Position numbers and translations under genes: made by a program. A DNA stretch of 64,000 bases. Origin: Cyclina sinensis. Its lineage: Eukaryota; Mollusca; Bivalvia; Venerida; Veneridae. Location: positions 39,260,627 through 39,324,626 of the forward strand of contig JAAONU010000013.1 in assembly GCA_012932295.1 (NCBI GenBank). The letters run 5' to 3'. Of this stretch, positions 36,071-48,964 are shown piece by piece (the stretch's first letter is position 1; each line of letters opens with the position of its first letter). The notes under the pieces are model-generated. The model had not been told where the DNA came from. It searched no databases and saw only the letters and a list, made by a program, of their open reading frames with translations.

Positions 36071-37320
36071 AATTTATTGCTTCAACAGCAATGAAACATG
36101 TAATGTATAAGATTTCTCTTCTGTTAACCATTTTTGCATATTCTATAGCCAAATTTTTGGTATAGTAAATTAAAGTATTTGATATTGTTAAATATTTATA
36201 CTAAACTATGATAAAACAGAAATTGTTGTTTTTTTGTCATATCGACCTAGTTTTTGTGTCGTATTTAAGTACCTGGAGTATTCAACAGGTTAGATCATGA
36301 AGAATGGTGAGGACAAACAGCTGTCGCTGCTGAAAACTTTAATAGTGGACAAAAGAAATCCAAAATTTCATATGCCACTTGCCAAAAAGAAACCGAAACA
36401 AGAAGAGTTCGAGAGCCATCTTTTAATAACAGTAGACATAGTCTCCTACAGGACAAAACTACATAGAAAAAACACCGAAAACAGTTTAAGTCGGATTCGA
36501 CTGCAAAGCTTAATGAGTCTGTTGTATTGATTCGTTTGCTTTAATATATTGTAAGGCAGACATTTGCAGACATTCTTGCATTTCTTTCTTCTGCATAGCC
36601 AATAACACAATTATAACTATAAATGATTTAAATCCGATGCAGTTTCTGGAAGCATTGTAGACTAATGAATGCATTTTAGATTTTTATATATCTATTCCAA
36701 TACTGACTGATATTTGTGCAAAAGTGCTTTATAACATGAACAATAGACATTATTTAAGTTAGGAAATATGCCATACAACTTGTTAAAACCACAAAATAAA
36801 AGTTATTTCTTTCTATTTTTATTCTTTCTAAAAGGGTTTCTGGTACAAATTTTCCATTTCATTCTATTAAGAGAAGAAAGACCTGTATGTATACAATGTA
36901 GACCCTGATCAGACTCTGCATATTGCGTTTTCTGATCTGGATCTGTACTGTTTGCCTACCGTTTGCCTATGTCTTATTGTGATGGTGCTAGGAGCTAGGT
37001 ATTAATGGGTTAAACACAGTGGACAACTCTTTAAAATGCATGTTTGCTAGAAAGAAAATCTCAGATACCTGCATTAAAGCAAGCAACAGTTTTAAGAAGC
37101 TAAAGGCACGTTGCCTCGAAGTGTCAAGAAAATTGTTCTAAGCAAGTTTGTCTAGTGTTTGCCAGGAATCCAGACAAATTAAGCAGCTTGAAAATCATCG
37201 CTGTTGTGAAATTAAGTGTATATTATCACTGGTAAGCATGGAATTGGCGAATAGGGAAAATTGTTTACCTGTACCCGTACTAAGAACGGAGAATAACTCG
37301 AGTAGAAAAGTAAATAAATA
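36071..37320. other. unassigned DNA
   Basis: The frame 36297-36530 (+, 77 codons, Lys-rich start) and 37148-37381 (+) have no known domain. No splice-supported gene could be built. Confidence 0.4.
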
Positions 37321-37321
37321 T

Positions 37322-37447
37322 GTTTTACCTCGAAACGTTAAAAAATTGCTTCCCGTGAAAACGTATATTGTGTATATATAATAAGTTTTACCTCGAAACG
37401 TTAAAAAATTGCTTCCCGTGAAAACGTATATTGTGTATATATAATAA
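37322..37447 (+). repeat. perfect 63-bp tandem duplication
   Basis: GTTTTACCTCGAAACG... at 37322-37384 is repeated base for base at 37385-37447. It contains GTGAAAACGTATATTGTG. The absence of mismatches suggests a recent event. Because 63 is a multiple of three, the minus-strand frame 37195-37461 shows a 21-residue repeat, but there is no other sign of coding. Confidence 0.92.
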
Positions 37448-39119
37448 GACTCGGTATGCAAATCAACTTTTGTCCAAAAAAAGCTTATGTAGAATTCTTT
37501 CTTCTTTTTTTTTAAAAAAAAGTCAGTTGTTTTTCTTTCTTTTGTTTTCTTACTTGTCGTTTGGGCATTCAGAAAAAGAGATCCATCTTATGCTTACTAT
37601 CTTTTCTTAAGTATGTTTGGTAAATACATCTCATTCTGATGTAAAATGAAGCTACCATGATCTGTCTGTTAGATCTTCTACAAATTTCAAAGTGAAAACT
37701 TAAATAGGATCATAGGAATATAACTGACGTCTTGAAAAGAAAACATTTTTATAAACAGTCACGGAAGTAAAATTTCAAAGCCTGTTTGATGTCAGCAATC
37801 ATCCTTTGGCTATACTGATTTATCAGTTCAAGTTTGACTACATCTGTGAACGGGCGTCTGATTCCTCAGATAATAGTTTGTTCCTTTAACATCGTGAATG
37901 AAGTTTGCTTGATTTATAGTTCTCATCTTCCCCTGGATACCTCCTTGAAATCAAACTTACTCCAATCGGATTTGCATTTTTGTAACAAATGCCAGGATGA
38001 GACAGACATCTCCTGGGCAAAACATATTTTAAATAGCAGGAATGGCCTTTCAAATAAGAATAACTTGTCGCCACATCAGCGAGACGGTTTAGTCTGACAA
38101 CACCTGCCTTACTGATTGGATTTATACGAGTTGGTCGTTAAGCCTCAGAACTGAAGCTTATTTATTTTTTTAGTAAAAAGATCACGGGGTGTATTGTCTT
38201 GTATGCGCAGACATTGCAAAGTTCGGGCCCCGATACCAATTTTCCTGGGACGTTCATCTTTTCTGTTAATTCATGATAGTTTTTTTAATATTCCAACAAA
38301 GATCTTTTTACAAGCCTTCCTTGGTGAAAAAAACAGTTTTCACTGCGAATTGTTGTGAATGTAATAAGACTGCCAAGTTTCCGATCTTCCGCTTTTTCTG
38401 TAGTAAGTAATCAAGCGCACTGGAAATCAACCCTTCTTTTCTGCTGGTTATATTTTCCAAATAAACTTTTAAACTTAAATTAGTTGTCCTTCTACGATTG
38501 ATTTTAGGCGCAATGCTTCCATGACAGAACTTCATACCGGGATGAGATTATTGACAACGGTATATCTATAAATTGGTTAAAACTTGAAGACATTTGATTT
38601 ATAAATATGCAATTATATTATGCAATATTTATTAATTTCTCTGGATATTACTAATTTTAGTCATCTGGAGATCTGAAACAAAACAGTTAACAATTACCAT
38701 ACACGATACAAAAGAATACTTCTCTTATATACATCATTTTGAGTAAACACATTCAAAGAAAAGAAAAGCAGTATTGTTAATGAATAAAACATATTTATCT
38801 TTTCCGTTGAAATATTAATTCTATACAAAAAGTAAATTTATTATGTTTAGCAAAGAACAGAAGAGAACTATTTTGGTAATTTGATCTGTTCGTCTCTTGA
38901 ATATCAATAAAAAAGGTAATAAATCAAATTGTCTTAACCTTTTTTATAAAACGCTAAATGATAATAAACGGTAAATAGGTTTTAAAATAGAAAAGGTAGG
39001 ACCACAAATATATCTACAAAAAAACGAATTACTGAAAAACATTGTCAAGTAATTATGTCTTTTAAATGAAATACAATGGTTTAAAACATTCAGAGACTTT
39101 TCGAAACAAGTTTCCTTTA
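37448..39119. other. unassigned AT-rich DNA
   Basis: No feature recognised. The overlapping frames 37834-38097 (+), 37886-38074 (-) and 38308-38535 (-) are anonymous. Confidence 0.45.
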
Positions 39120-39339
39120 CGGTTAATGCTTCATATTATACATTTTTGGGGTCATCAAAACTGTTTTCCGGACAGACAAAACTAACAAGAAAATATCTGA
39201 TGAGAAACGATAATAATTGCTAGCTGTCCCCAACCACAATAATGACACTTGACACGCAACGATAAATCTGTGATATTTTACGAGGAACAAATTGTACGTT
39301 TGAGGATTTTACAGTCCCGAGATAGTCGAAGTCGAAAAA

Positions 39340-40250
39340 CTGAATTATCTTACATCAATCGATACCATTCTTAGAAATTTTCAATATAAATTTTTGATGC
39401 GTCTTATCCCTACTAACAAATACCTCCTAAGGTGTAATTTATCTTTATCCAATCTTTGTGATTTCTGCAACATGAATATAGAAACGACAAAACACCTATT
39501 CTGGGAATGCCAGTATGTACAGAATTTCTTGACAGAATTTAATCAATTTTTAAATTCAAAAAATATAAATTACACAATTAATTTTGAGGATATATCTTTT
39601 GGAATAATGGATAACTTTTTACAAAATGATACACTAGCGACTAACTTTAAAATCATGCTAGCTAAATACTTTATTTTCAAGATGAAACTAAAAATATTAT
39701 TCCACATATAGAACAATTTAAAAACTATTTAAATCAAATGATTACAAGAGAGAGAGAAATAGCAATATTTATATAAGCTAGATAAACATAATTTGAAATG
39801 GTTAAAATTCATTAGAGCATAACATACCTAATCTGAAAAGATCAAAATTCATAAGAGCATAAACATACCTAATGTACAGAAAAAAATGTTTTTCTTGTTT
39901 TTGTAAGCGATATTACTACCCCCCTCCCCTTTCTATTTTTTTCTCGAACAAGCATCTAAATTTAAATACTTGACATCATTCACCCTATTTTTAAATCTAT
40001 TATAAAATCCACTAAATATACATAGATATTTTAAAAACAGACGAAAACACTTAAAATATAAAAAAAATATTCAAGTATACACATGTAAACAATAACCAAT
40101 GTAACAAATTATAAATTATAATTTTTTTTTGTTTTTTGTTGTTGTTTGTTTTCTTTAAATAGCATAATGTATAATAGTATATGTTATATGTATTATGGAC
40201 TAAACGGGGTTACCCTTATGGGCCCTCGAAAAAAAATGAGGTTCATCGCA
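39340..40250 (+). mobile_element. LINE 3' fragment with C-terminal reverse-transcriptase coding relic
   Basis: From about 39340 a frame reads LRNFQYKFLMRLIPTNKYLL, then CNLSLSNLCDFC and TTKHLFWECQYVQNF, ending at 39711. This is the C-terminal region of L1/Tx1-type non-LTR retrotransposons, where a CxFC...HLFWEC zinc-binding-like block is usual. A shifted continuation (about 39703-39770, with QFKNYLNQ...REREIAIF) and a 3' UTR up to about 40250 follow. The equivalent spots in copies 2 and 3 of the segmental array lack it, so it inserted in copy 1 after duplication. It is a different lineage from the LINE at 16800-19190. It is 5'-truncated and dead; the clade name is an inference. Confidence 0.75.
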
Positions 40251-43200
40251 TGAAATTAAAATATATATATTTAAACATTAAATAACCGGTTTATCACATT
40301 ATAATAACATATTTTAATGATCGAAAACGTTGTTAACTGCATTACAACATTTTACTATATTATTACGTTCTATTTTATGTAGTTTGTTTTAGTTAAACCG
40401 AAGAGTCAGCTAAGTTTATTCAATAAATTATTCTGGATGAATTAAGAAATAAAATATCGAAAATATCGATGGCCGGGCATGTCACCGTATCTCATTATAT
40501 TTTAACAATCTCTTGTCGAAGGAATTTTGCTGATTAGACTTGTAAGCGTTTTATTTCTGCTGACCTCTGGCTGGCAAGATTGACATTAACACAGAATTTC
40601 GTTTTGTTCTTAGTATAACATTTTCCAGGAAAGTATGTTTATTTTCTGTTTGTGGTAGAAAAAGTATTTTAATTTTACATATCATGTGGATCCTATTTCA
40701 AATCAATAAATTATTTAAATATTGACGTACATTATAATATTGTTGTTCTTTTTCGCTATAGAACAACGTTATTAAATGAAATTTAAAAGCCATTGTAAAG
40801 CAATTTTAAAACAAAAACAATCCAGAAAATCTACTTTGTGCCAAAATACCACTTGCAGCCATTGCAGTTTTTTTGCCAGAAAAAAACAACGTTTGACTGC
40901 GTCAGTAAACTGCTTTTTCACAGTTCCATAGGAACAAAGTTTAATCGGTTTATAGTTAGTTCATTCGTAAGAGTATCTGCATAAAATGACAAATCTTTCA
41001 AGTGGAATTTTCAATAATGTTGTAACTGATTCAGATAAATGTCAAGACGAGACAGATAATCTTTTCCTCAAAACAAATTTCTGGAGACATTGACATTGTA
41101 ACAATAGATTGTTTGAATACCCCCGACACGTCAAAAGAACAATAAGACGGCTTACTTTGTCAGTACCAGTTACTTTATTGTGACGATTTAAATGAAGAAT
41201 GTGAAAGCAAAGTTGACAACGGAATGTCTACTTCTTCATATCAAATTAATGTTCATATGACAGAATCAAATGATATTATAAGTATGACAACTAAATGAAA
41301 TGGTTATTATCTATTCTTAGGAATAAGCATTTTTAGCCTACGGTTTTCAAATTGATCATATATTTATAAACATGGGCTACTGTCAAGGAACTTTTACAAT
41401 AACATGTAATTATGATATGTTTTGAAAACATGTTCATTTAACTTTGTTTGTTTTCAATCTCAAATATATACCGTAGTACCCGAAGACACGTGCAAAAAAA
41501 AATGCATGTTTATCTGATCTTTTGTTTTGAGCCTTTTTGCAAAAATTATGGTAACTATTTTATTCCAACTGGAGATACAATTTGTTTTAGCATAGAGTTC
41601 TGTGTAAAAATAGTATGTTTGTAAGATTAAGTTTTTTCCCTTTTCCAGACATAGCTTCTGTCACAAGCGAAAATATTTGTGGACGCAACTCCTCAAAAAG
41701 TTTTTGAAGAAAACAGTGATTATAACACACAAAATATTTCAACCATATTATGTTGTTTTGCATAAAGGATTGATATATTATTTTCTCTTATTATAGTAGT
41801 ATCAACCCTTCATTTACATATATACAAATATGTATACAATAAATAGTTTGTCTTAATTCGATAGCAGTTTGATTCTGCAGTTTGGTATTTAGCATTGTAA
41901 AGTGGATATTCATATCTCGGTATTTGAAACTTTGCCAAAGTTGTGCCGTTGTGGTAACTTTTTGTCCAATGCCTAGTTGTCTTATATTTTTCATATTAAT
42001 ATCAAGGGTAGCTCCTCATTAGCCCCATAGCCTGATGCTTTGAAATATGGCAAAGAGCATTGAGAATCAATGCATAGAATTTTACTTGGCGGTCGTACAC
42101 AGGTGAGAGAGTTAACAAAATCTTGACTTACTTGTTTTACCCTTCCTTTCTATTTAATAATAATGTGACGCTCTTGTCTCGCGACACATCTGTGAGAGGA
42201 AATCAATGTTTCCGACAATACACCGGAGACAATTTTTCTAAAGCAAAGTATCTCAAATATCTGCATTAAATCAAAGGATTTTTTTAATGAAGCAAACAGA
42301 CGTCTGTAAAACGTTGCTGTCTGCAGGGCACCAGGGAGATGGTTCTTAGCTTTATTGTTAAGACAGATAGATAGTTTGAAAACATATGAGACAAAATATA
42401 ATGTGTTGAATACAACACGGAGCAGCAATTCACCTTTTTATTTTTTTCAAATAGGGGAAAGCAACATTTATCACTTTTATCATATGACTTTGATTGAATG
42501 GCCAATAAAGTCATGTTTTAAGTGCGAAGATGTTTTTAAAATTATTTTGTACAATATCTATATTGAACGTATTATGATACGTATATTGAGAATAAACTAT
42601 TCTCCAATATTTAAACGTATACATATTGGCAAATAAAAAAACTCCACATTACTATTTTTGTTGTAAAATTCACATATATAGTCGTAAAACATAAAACAAA
42701 CCTTATTCTACTTATTTTAAATTACAGAAGTCAGTGGTAAATTCTGAAGTAATAAATTGGAAAAAGGTGTATTTTAATTTTGTTAAAAACAAACAAATAG
42801 CTGTTAAGAATCTAACTAAGAATATTTTTCAAGGTGAATAAGAACTAATTGTAGATTTATTTCTTTTTCGAAATATGCGTTAAATATTAGAGCTGGGAGA
42901 TATTTGACATGTAAACTTGTTTTGTCATTTAATGTTGTACAGAGTAAGAAAGTTAGAAAAACCGAGTAAGAAGTTGAAAAACATAAGAAATTTGTGAAAT
43001 TTATATGAGATCTTTACAATTACTTGGTTTAAATTGATGCTTGGCTAAATCAGGGGGGATGAATGTTAGTGTGTTTGCTAATATGGTAAAACTAAAGGTA
43101 AACGATATTACGTTCAAAACTGGCATAACTGAATGCACATACTCTTCAAGGGCAAAGTCATATGCTTTATTTTCAAGTTTAAAATTTCAATCGTACATGA

Positions 43201-46147
43201 ATTTGTAAAATGAAACATTTAAAACTGCTTTGTTACGTCGAAGAGTATCATCAGTAAGTTTATTATTGTAAAAAAACGACGGCATAAACTAGTTATTCCA
43301 TATGAGAACAGAAAATGCAAACTTTGTTTCTCTTTGAAAGAATAGTTTACTTTTGTTCTCGAATGTACTCTTTAAAGAGCAAATACATTAAAACTGCTAC
43401 TGAGAAAACCTGCGTCATAGTTATCAATCCTATCCTTAGAATATTGAAATAGCTATAGTATGTTTTATGACGAATGTATCTAAAGCTCCGCTGTACTCTT
43501 CATTCTCATGTAGTTGATGTTATCTTTTCAGCTCAATACAAAACTACCGATCACATATCTCAGGTCTGCTAGTATGTGTTGTGTACTATGGGGTACATTG
43601 CGTAAGTGAATTTTTAAAAATGAAATCTGAAAAATATTTGAAATTCAGTTTATTTTGTTTCTTTGCTTGACACTGGAAGGATGGATGTACTGACTACTTG
43701 GAATATATCGTACTTTTTAAGAACCGGTTTTTTAGAGTCAAAAGGTCGTACTGGGGCAATGCTATCAGTGAACGTATATAATATAAACTACTGTTAATGT
43801 CAGAATTCATCGGTCACCTTTTAACAGCTCCGGTAGATTGTCAAGAAAGACTTACAAGTATTAGCATTTCCAAAAATGCTTGAAGCCGTTCACATGTTGA
43901 CCTTATCCATAGTGATGTTCTTGTGTTTACATGATTGAAACTTTAAAATGCTTGCAATACATATCACACACAGTAATAAGGAGATGAAGTAACATTGTAG
44001 TTTTCGAGTGGGCATTTTGAAGCATATGAAAGCGAATAAACTATAAACAGCATAAAAACTTTTAAATATGCGTTGTTGTCAGTCTAGCATAATTAATTAG
44101 CTATTTGGTAGTTTTTTACTTATTATTACTAAAAAGTTCAACTTACAAAAGCTGATCTATCTTCATATATAAAATTTACCTGTACAATTTAACAGGAATA
44201 AATTTTAGATCAAAAGTGCTGACTAACAAGCATATACAAACACGGTGTGTTTGTATCCTGATAAAATCGCCGAAGCAAGAATTTTTTCTTAAGTGAAGTT
44301 TGGAAAAAAAAAAACATGATAAATTAGTAGAAAGACAAGTAGAAAATATTGATATCTGTGTTAGTGAGAGCCTGAAGACTGTAATTACATGATGATGGAA
44401 TTTTAGTTGTAAAATAAGTAACGCAAACATGGGTTACATTACGCATGAAATTTGACGTTCAATGTGATATGATATTCCTTGATGGCTAAGGCAGGCGTCA
44501 GGCAAAACTGTTCAAATCTTTATTGAATTCGCCGTCCAGGAACGGCGATAATTATTTAAAATTTAGAGATGTATGTATGTTAGTGACATAAATACGGATG
44601 AATATCTCGTAACCAAGTTTTAAACAATAATATAATCATCTACACTCGACTTAAATTCTCCAGAGAGAGGATTTATTATAATTGCAAAAGACCTTGAGAT
44701 TTATTAAATACTAGCTAATAAAATGTGTCGGATTATTTTGAATACTGGCAAGTAATTGTATACTTCAAGCACAATTTCAGTTTCTTTACTTTATTTCTGA
44801 AATATTATTTACCGACCAGTAAGTTTCGTCTATTCTATTTAAGGAAAATATGTTTCTTCACAATAATGTCAATGAGTTCTCTTTTCTTAATTTGTAGACA
44901 AGTCTTTTTTCCAAACCTCAGTCTCTATAGATTACGAAGACTTATAACGCCTTATTACAAACTTAAACAGTCTTGAAATGGCAAGATGTGTTTTAATCAA
45001 TCATATAACAGAAATAACAGGCTTCTTAAGTGTGCCTTATGTAGAGTACTCAAAGGAGCGCGCAATTACAGCTAAAACACATGCAAACAGGCAATGCATC
45101 TGTTTCTGTACAATTTTCTAGCAATCGACTGGAAGTTATCTCCAGGTTTGTTATTGTTTGCTGAATTAGTAGAATTCTAACGAATTCTTCACTGTTTATC
45201 CTGCATTTTACAATGATTAACGTAGTGCACAATTAATTTGGCTATTCCGTTAATATTCCCACTAAGTCTGGCTGCCTTAATGGCGTAAATGCCGGTGATC
45301 GGGCTATGTACACTAGTTTGCCAGCAGAATGTAATTATGCACACGTGGTTGGCTTGTAAGTAGATATCTCCCCCAGTCTCTCAAAGCTGGTAAAGTATAA
45401 GTCAGATTTAACTATGAAATTTAACTATCTAGCAGCACTCATGCATCAATGTATCAGTTATTCTTAGAAGAAGATGTCGCTGATGAATAAGTTCAGCACA
45501 TTTTTGTTCATTATTGAAAATAATTGAATTTTTGAAAACCTTCAAAACAACATTTTTCTAGAATCAAATAAAAGTGTCAGTGTGATGTGTAACACTTAAA
45601 TATTGGCAGCACTTGTTACACACATGCCTCAAAGCCCTTCAAACGATTTAATTTAGTACAATGAAGGAGAAATATTCTTAGTTTATTTTAAGGATAATCT
45701 ACTATTTAAAATGAAAAGGGAAAACAGTTTGTTGTATCTTTTCATTAATGTAAACAGCTGTTCAAATAGCAAATGGAGACAGCAGGTTCAACTATAAACA
45801 ACAAAGTATCAAAATGTAATCTTCAGATAATAGTGTCTTTTTAAATAGCTCTAAATGACTTAAGTTTTCCAGAGAAGGTTTTCATCTAGAAGACATTCTA
45901 GAAAGTGTTTATCACAAACGTCAAAAAGAGTAAGCCGCACATAAAGCGCCTCTACCACCAATGAAATATAAATATATGACAAAGTCTAAGTTTGGAAATA
46001 AATTCCTTAAAAGATAAGAACAATCTCAGCATATTACTTTTCAGCATCTCGGTAGATCTGGGTTGGTATGAAGATCATGGTAAATTAAAATCGTTTAATA
46101 AAAAAAATAGGTTTTCAAATGATATTCTTACAGGATATGAAACATTT

Positions 46148-46165
46148 CCTATATGATCATATAGG
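46148..46165. repeat. 18-bp perfect palindrome
   Basis: CCTATATGATCATATAGG, extended imperfectly on both sides. No element boundary or known binding site was recognised around it. Confidence 0.8.
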
Positions 46166-46639
46166 GAAACCAGCTATACTTTATTATACGACAAAATATA
46201 TGTGGCTGTTACGACTTCCGCCCATTTAATGCATTAAAAGATTTTTCTCCATTGTTTTTGTTTATTTTTTTGTTTTAGGCAAGTAACGCTCTAAAATGTC
46301 AGCTTTACATCAGTTATTACATTCCAAAGCATTGCAATCTTTGCTTGTTAATTGAATAAAAATTACTATACTTACATTGAATACCAAAAAATGCAAAGAG
46401 TGCGCCAAACGTTATAAGAACGTAATATATGTCACATTAGTAAAATGACGTCATGAGCTATCGTGAGTGGTCAGTCTTTGTACATATGTTTAATTCAATA
46501 GCGTTTTTGACGCAACATATTGTTCTTAGTTGTGATTTCAAAGTGTGTGAGTCTAGAAAATTGTTATCGATGCAGTTGTTACTGTGATGCTAAACTAAAG
46601 AAAAACGGAAACCGCATTATTAGCCAAATTCCCTCGCTT

Positions 46640-46890
46640 TCGCCAGTGGGGTGTAAATTGTAACGGCAAGGAACCGAATATCCGCAACTGAAGATAAAAT
46701 ATATAAAAATAGTTCAAATTTCTTTCGTGGTTAGAATCGAAATAATAAATATGTTTCTATATTTTATCGGTGAATAAAATATGGGCCGTGTTTCGGATCC
46801 TTCGCACTCGTGATTTAATTTCCTGCGCATCCAAACTACGCCCATATTTTATTCACCGATAAAATATAGGAACATATTTATTATTTCTTA
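46640..46890. mobile_element. foldback hairpin element
   Basis: Arms of about 50 bp at 46738-46787 and 46842-46890 are near-perfect inverted repeats (GAAATAATAAATATGTT... against its complement, one mismatch TTTC/TTCC), around a 54-bp GC-richer loop with CGCACTCGTG. The sequence left of the hairpin (46640-46737, GC-richer, with GTGGGGTGTAAATTGTAACG) may belong to the same insertion. The following DNA from 46895 aligns with copy 3 at about 54845, so the element lies just before the copy 1/copy 2 junction. No target duplication identified. Confidence 0.7.
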
Positions 46891-47716
46891 AGTAAAAGCT
46901 GATCGTATATTGTATGGATCCTTACATTGCATACGACATAAACTTAAGGGAGCCACACATAAAAGGGTTTTAAGAGTCGTTTCATCTGTAAACGATTAAT
47001 TCTGTACATTTATTTTATTCGACCTTCTTACCTATTTTAAGAAGGTTGATACTTGTTTCGTAATGATTGCTGTCTTTTTTCCGGACACTCAAAAGTAACA
47101 AGAAAGTATCTCTATGAAAACGGAAAAATGCTGCCTGTCAACAACCGCAATAATGACACTTGACACACAAAGATACATAAGTGATATTTTACGAGAAACA
47201 AATTGCACCTTTGAGATTTTATAATCCCGAGATATTGAAGTTGAGAATCTGAGTTGTAGATGTAACCTTTTAATGACAGACACGAAAAACCAATCTTGTA
47301 TATAAGTTTCAGCACGTTAAGTCCCATGCATGTTGAAATAAAGAGAAAAAGAAATATTTTTTAATCTAAGCTATCAGTTTTTAACTATCGTTTTGCTGAT
47401 CGAATTTTTGTGAATATTACAGCTTGTGAGAGAATAAGGCAAATAAGTACTAGATATTTTGACTGCAGAAGAAGCACATATATAGGCCATGATAATGAAA
47501 GAACTTTAAATGTAGGGTAAAGCACTAGTAACGTTCTATAAATTGCTATCAAAAAAAATACTAGTACGCTTATTATAAAACGGAAGTGCGTAAATCTATC
47601 ATTTCATCCGAAAAATCCAGAAACTTTTAAAGCTGGAGACGCGTGTTCCACTTCGAGCAGTATAAAAGCTATGCGACATCAAGTTATTTATTTAAATTTG
47701 TATTATATACACTTAA

Positions 47717-48189
47717 AGGGATACACAGGCAAATGAGTACTCAAAACATTAAAACTGATATTATTTGCTCAAATCACGTTCAATATAAGAACTTTAAATT
47801 CCCAGTATGTTTGTAGTAAATGCGGGCTTGAACGTAAATATTTGAACTTTCTTTAACCAAAAGTAAAACGTGAACGAAATCACCGAGTTATTTTCAAATA
47901 GGTCACGTGACAAAAACAACCAGTCGTCGTTTCTCTTGGGTTGTTTTTGCCGTAGATCACGTGACAGGTACTTCAACCGTCCAATCATTCACTGCGAAAT
48001 TTAGCGCGAAATTTTAATTTTCTATCTAGACCAAAGTGGGCCAAGTTAGGAAACCACCCGGTTTTTTCATTAAAAAGAGGAAATCTTTGTTACTGGGACA
48101 GATCATTGTATTTATTTCGAATCACCTTTATAGTATATTCATAGAAGGAAAGAGAAAGAAAGCATAAAACTTTTGCCTTGTATATCCCT
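47717..48189. mobile_element. TTAA-flanked MITE, subfamily 3, carrying CACGTG and E2F-like palindromes
   Basis: A 473-bp insert with TTAA at 47713-47716 and 48190-48193. Termini are AGGGATACACAGGC and, on the other strand, AGGGATATACAAGG. Copy 3 gives the uninterrupted site at about 55687-55705 (TTTTAATAATAATTACTTTTC), where TTACAACTGTTTTCCAAATG follows the element in copy 2. Inside are GTCACGTGAC (47902-47911) and ATCACGTGAC (47956-47965), flanking a GTTTTTG/CAAAAAC inverted pair, and TTTAGCGCGAAA (48000-48011). It has no tRNA-like part and no transposase. Confidence 0.85.
47902..48011. promoter_or_regulatory. paired E-box decamers and E2F-like site inside a MITE
   Basis: GTCACGTGAC is the consensus bound by bHLH-zip factors of the MiT/TFE type, and the second decamer differs by one base. 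TTTAGCGCGAAA is one base from the palindromic E2F consensus. All three fit known motifs, but regulatory use is an inference; no gene is near. Confidence 0.35.
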
Positions 48190-48701
48190 TTAATTACAAC
48201 TGTTTTCCAAATGATACTTTTTCCCATAACATAATTGTGATACGTTTTGTTAAACCTATATAAAGGTCGGAAGATGTCTGTATTGCGCCATTTTATCAAA
48301 ATAAGTTTACCTTTCTGAGTGTTCGTAGAACTTTTACATTTAGGACAGATTCGTCGCCCATAACTGATATCTTTTAGTGCAACATGTAAAATGAAACACT
48401 CAGGTTTTTTCCACATTTCAATAAAATATGTAAAAAAAATAATTAAGAAATTGTTAACTGCATTTTATTTACGGGTTTTTTGTGTGTTATGTTTCAAAGT
48501 TATAAGTGATAACTAACCATTGCTATTGAGTTATTTATAATGGATGATAAAGTATAACGATATCGATTGTTCAAAAGGAATTTTGCTGAATTTCGTACTA
48601 CAACATTTTCCAGTAAAGTATACGAGGAGTGTTCAAATATGAAACGTTATATTGTTCAGTAATGCGAAAAATCCGAGGAAATGAAGGTTATCGGGTAGAT
48701 A

Positions 48702-48830
48702 TACGAGGGTTGTTCGGAAAGTTTTGAGAGAATGGTCGTACCTTTCACAGAAAACGTCAAAATACGACAACAGTTTGATATATCCGACTCTGACGTGTGT
48801 TCTATATTCATGTACAGTTTCGTTACAAAT
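48702..48830. mobile_element. second mariner-type terminus nested in the 5' region
   Basis: TACGAGGGTTGTTCGGAAAG at about 48704 follows ATA and looks like the start of a different mariner family (typical TIR style with TTGTTCGGAAAGTTT). No matching opposite end was found, so it is either a truncated nested insertion or a chance relic. It would explain the unusually long 5' region. Confidence 0.5.
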
Positions 48831-48964
48831 AAACATTTAGAAATACATATGACAACCTGAAACAAACATATAGTAACATGTTAGCTTTACATTGATACCA
48901 CATTAATTAAAATCTGTTCACTTTAGCTGTGTTTACTCGTATACTCTAATACATAAATGGTTGG

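Larger units (their letters stand above)
39120..46890. repeat. segmental array 2, copy 1
   Basis: First of three tandem copies. Landmarks, with positions in copies 1/2/3: CCCGAGATA at 39317/47227/55197; AAGACGAGACAGA at 41043/50478/56379; a GTCTCGCGACACA...CCGACAATACAC block at 42175/absent/57890; CAGGTCTGCTAGT at 43561/not found/58630; and ACGAAGACTTATAACGCC-like at 44934/54163/59883. Copies 1 and 2 both contain ACACATGCCTCAAA (45621/54599). Copy 1 carries a LINE relic at about 39340-40250. The region between 45720 and 46890 has no partner in copy 3. Similarity is patchy (gapped, by eye). No exon-like conservation was seen. Confidence 0.75.

Noticed and set aside
36297..36530. Plus-strand 77-codon Lys-rich frame as a small basic protein
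   Set aside because: No family, no paralogue, and ordinary composition for A-rich DNA.
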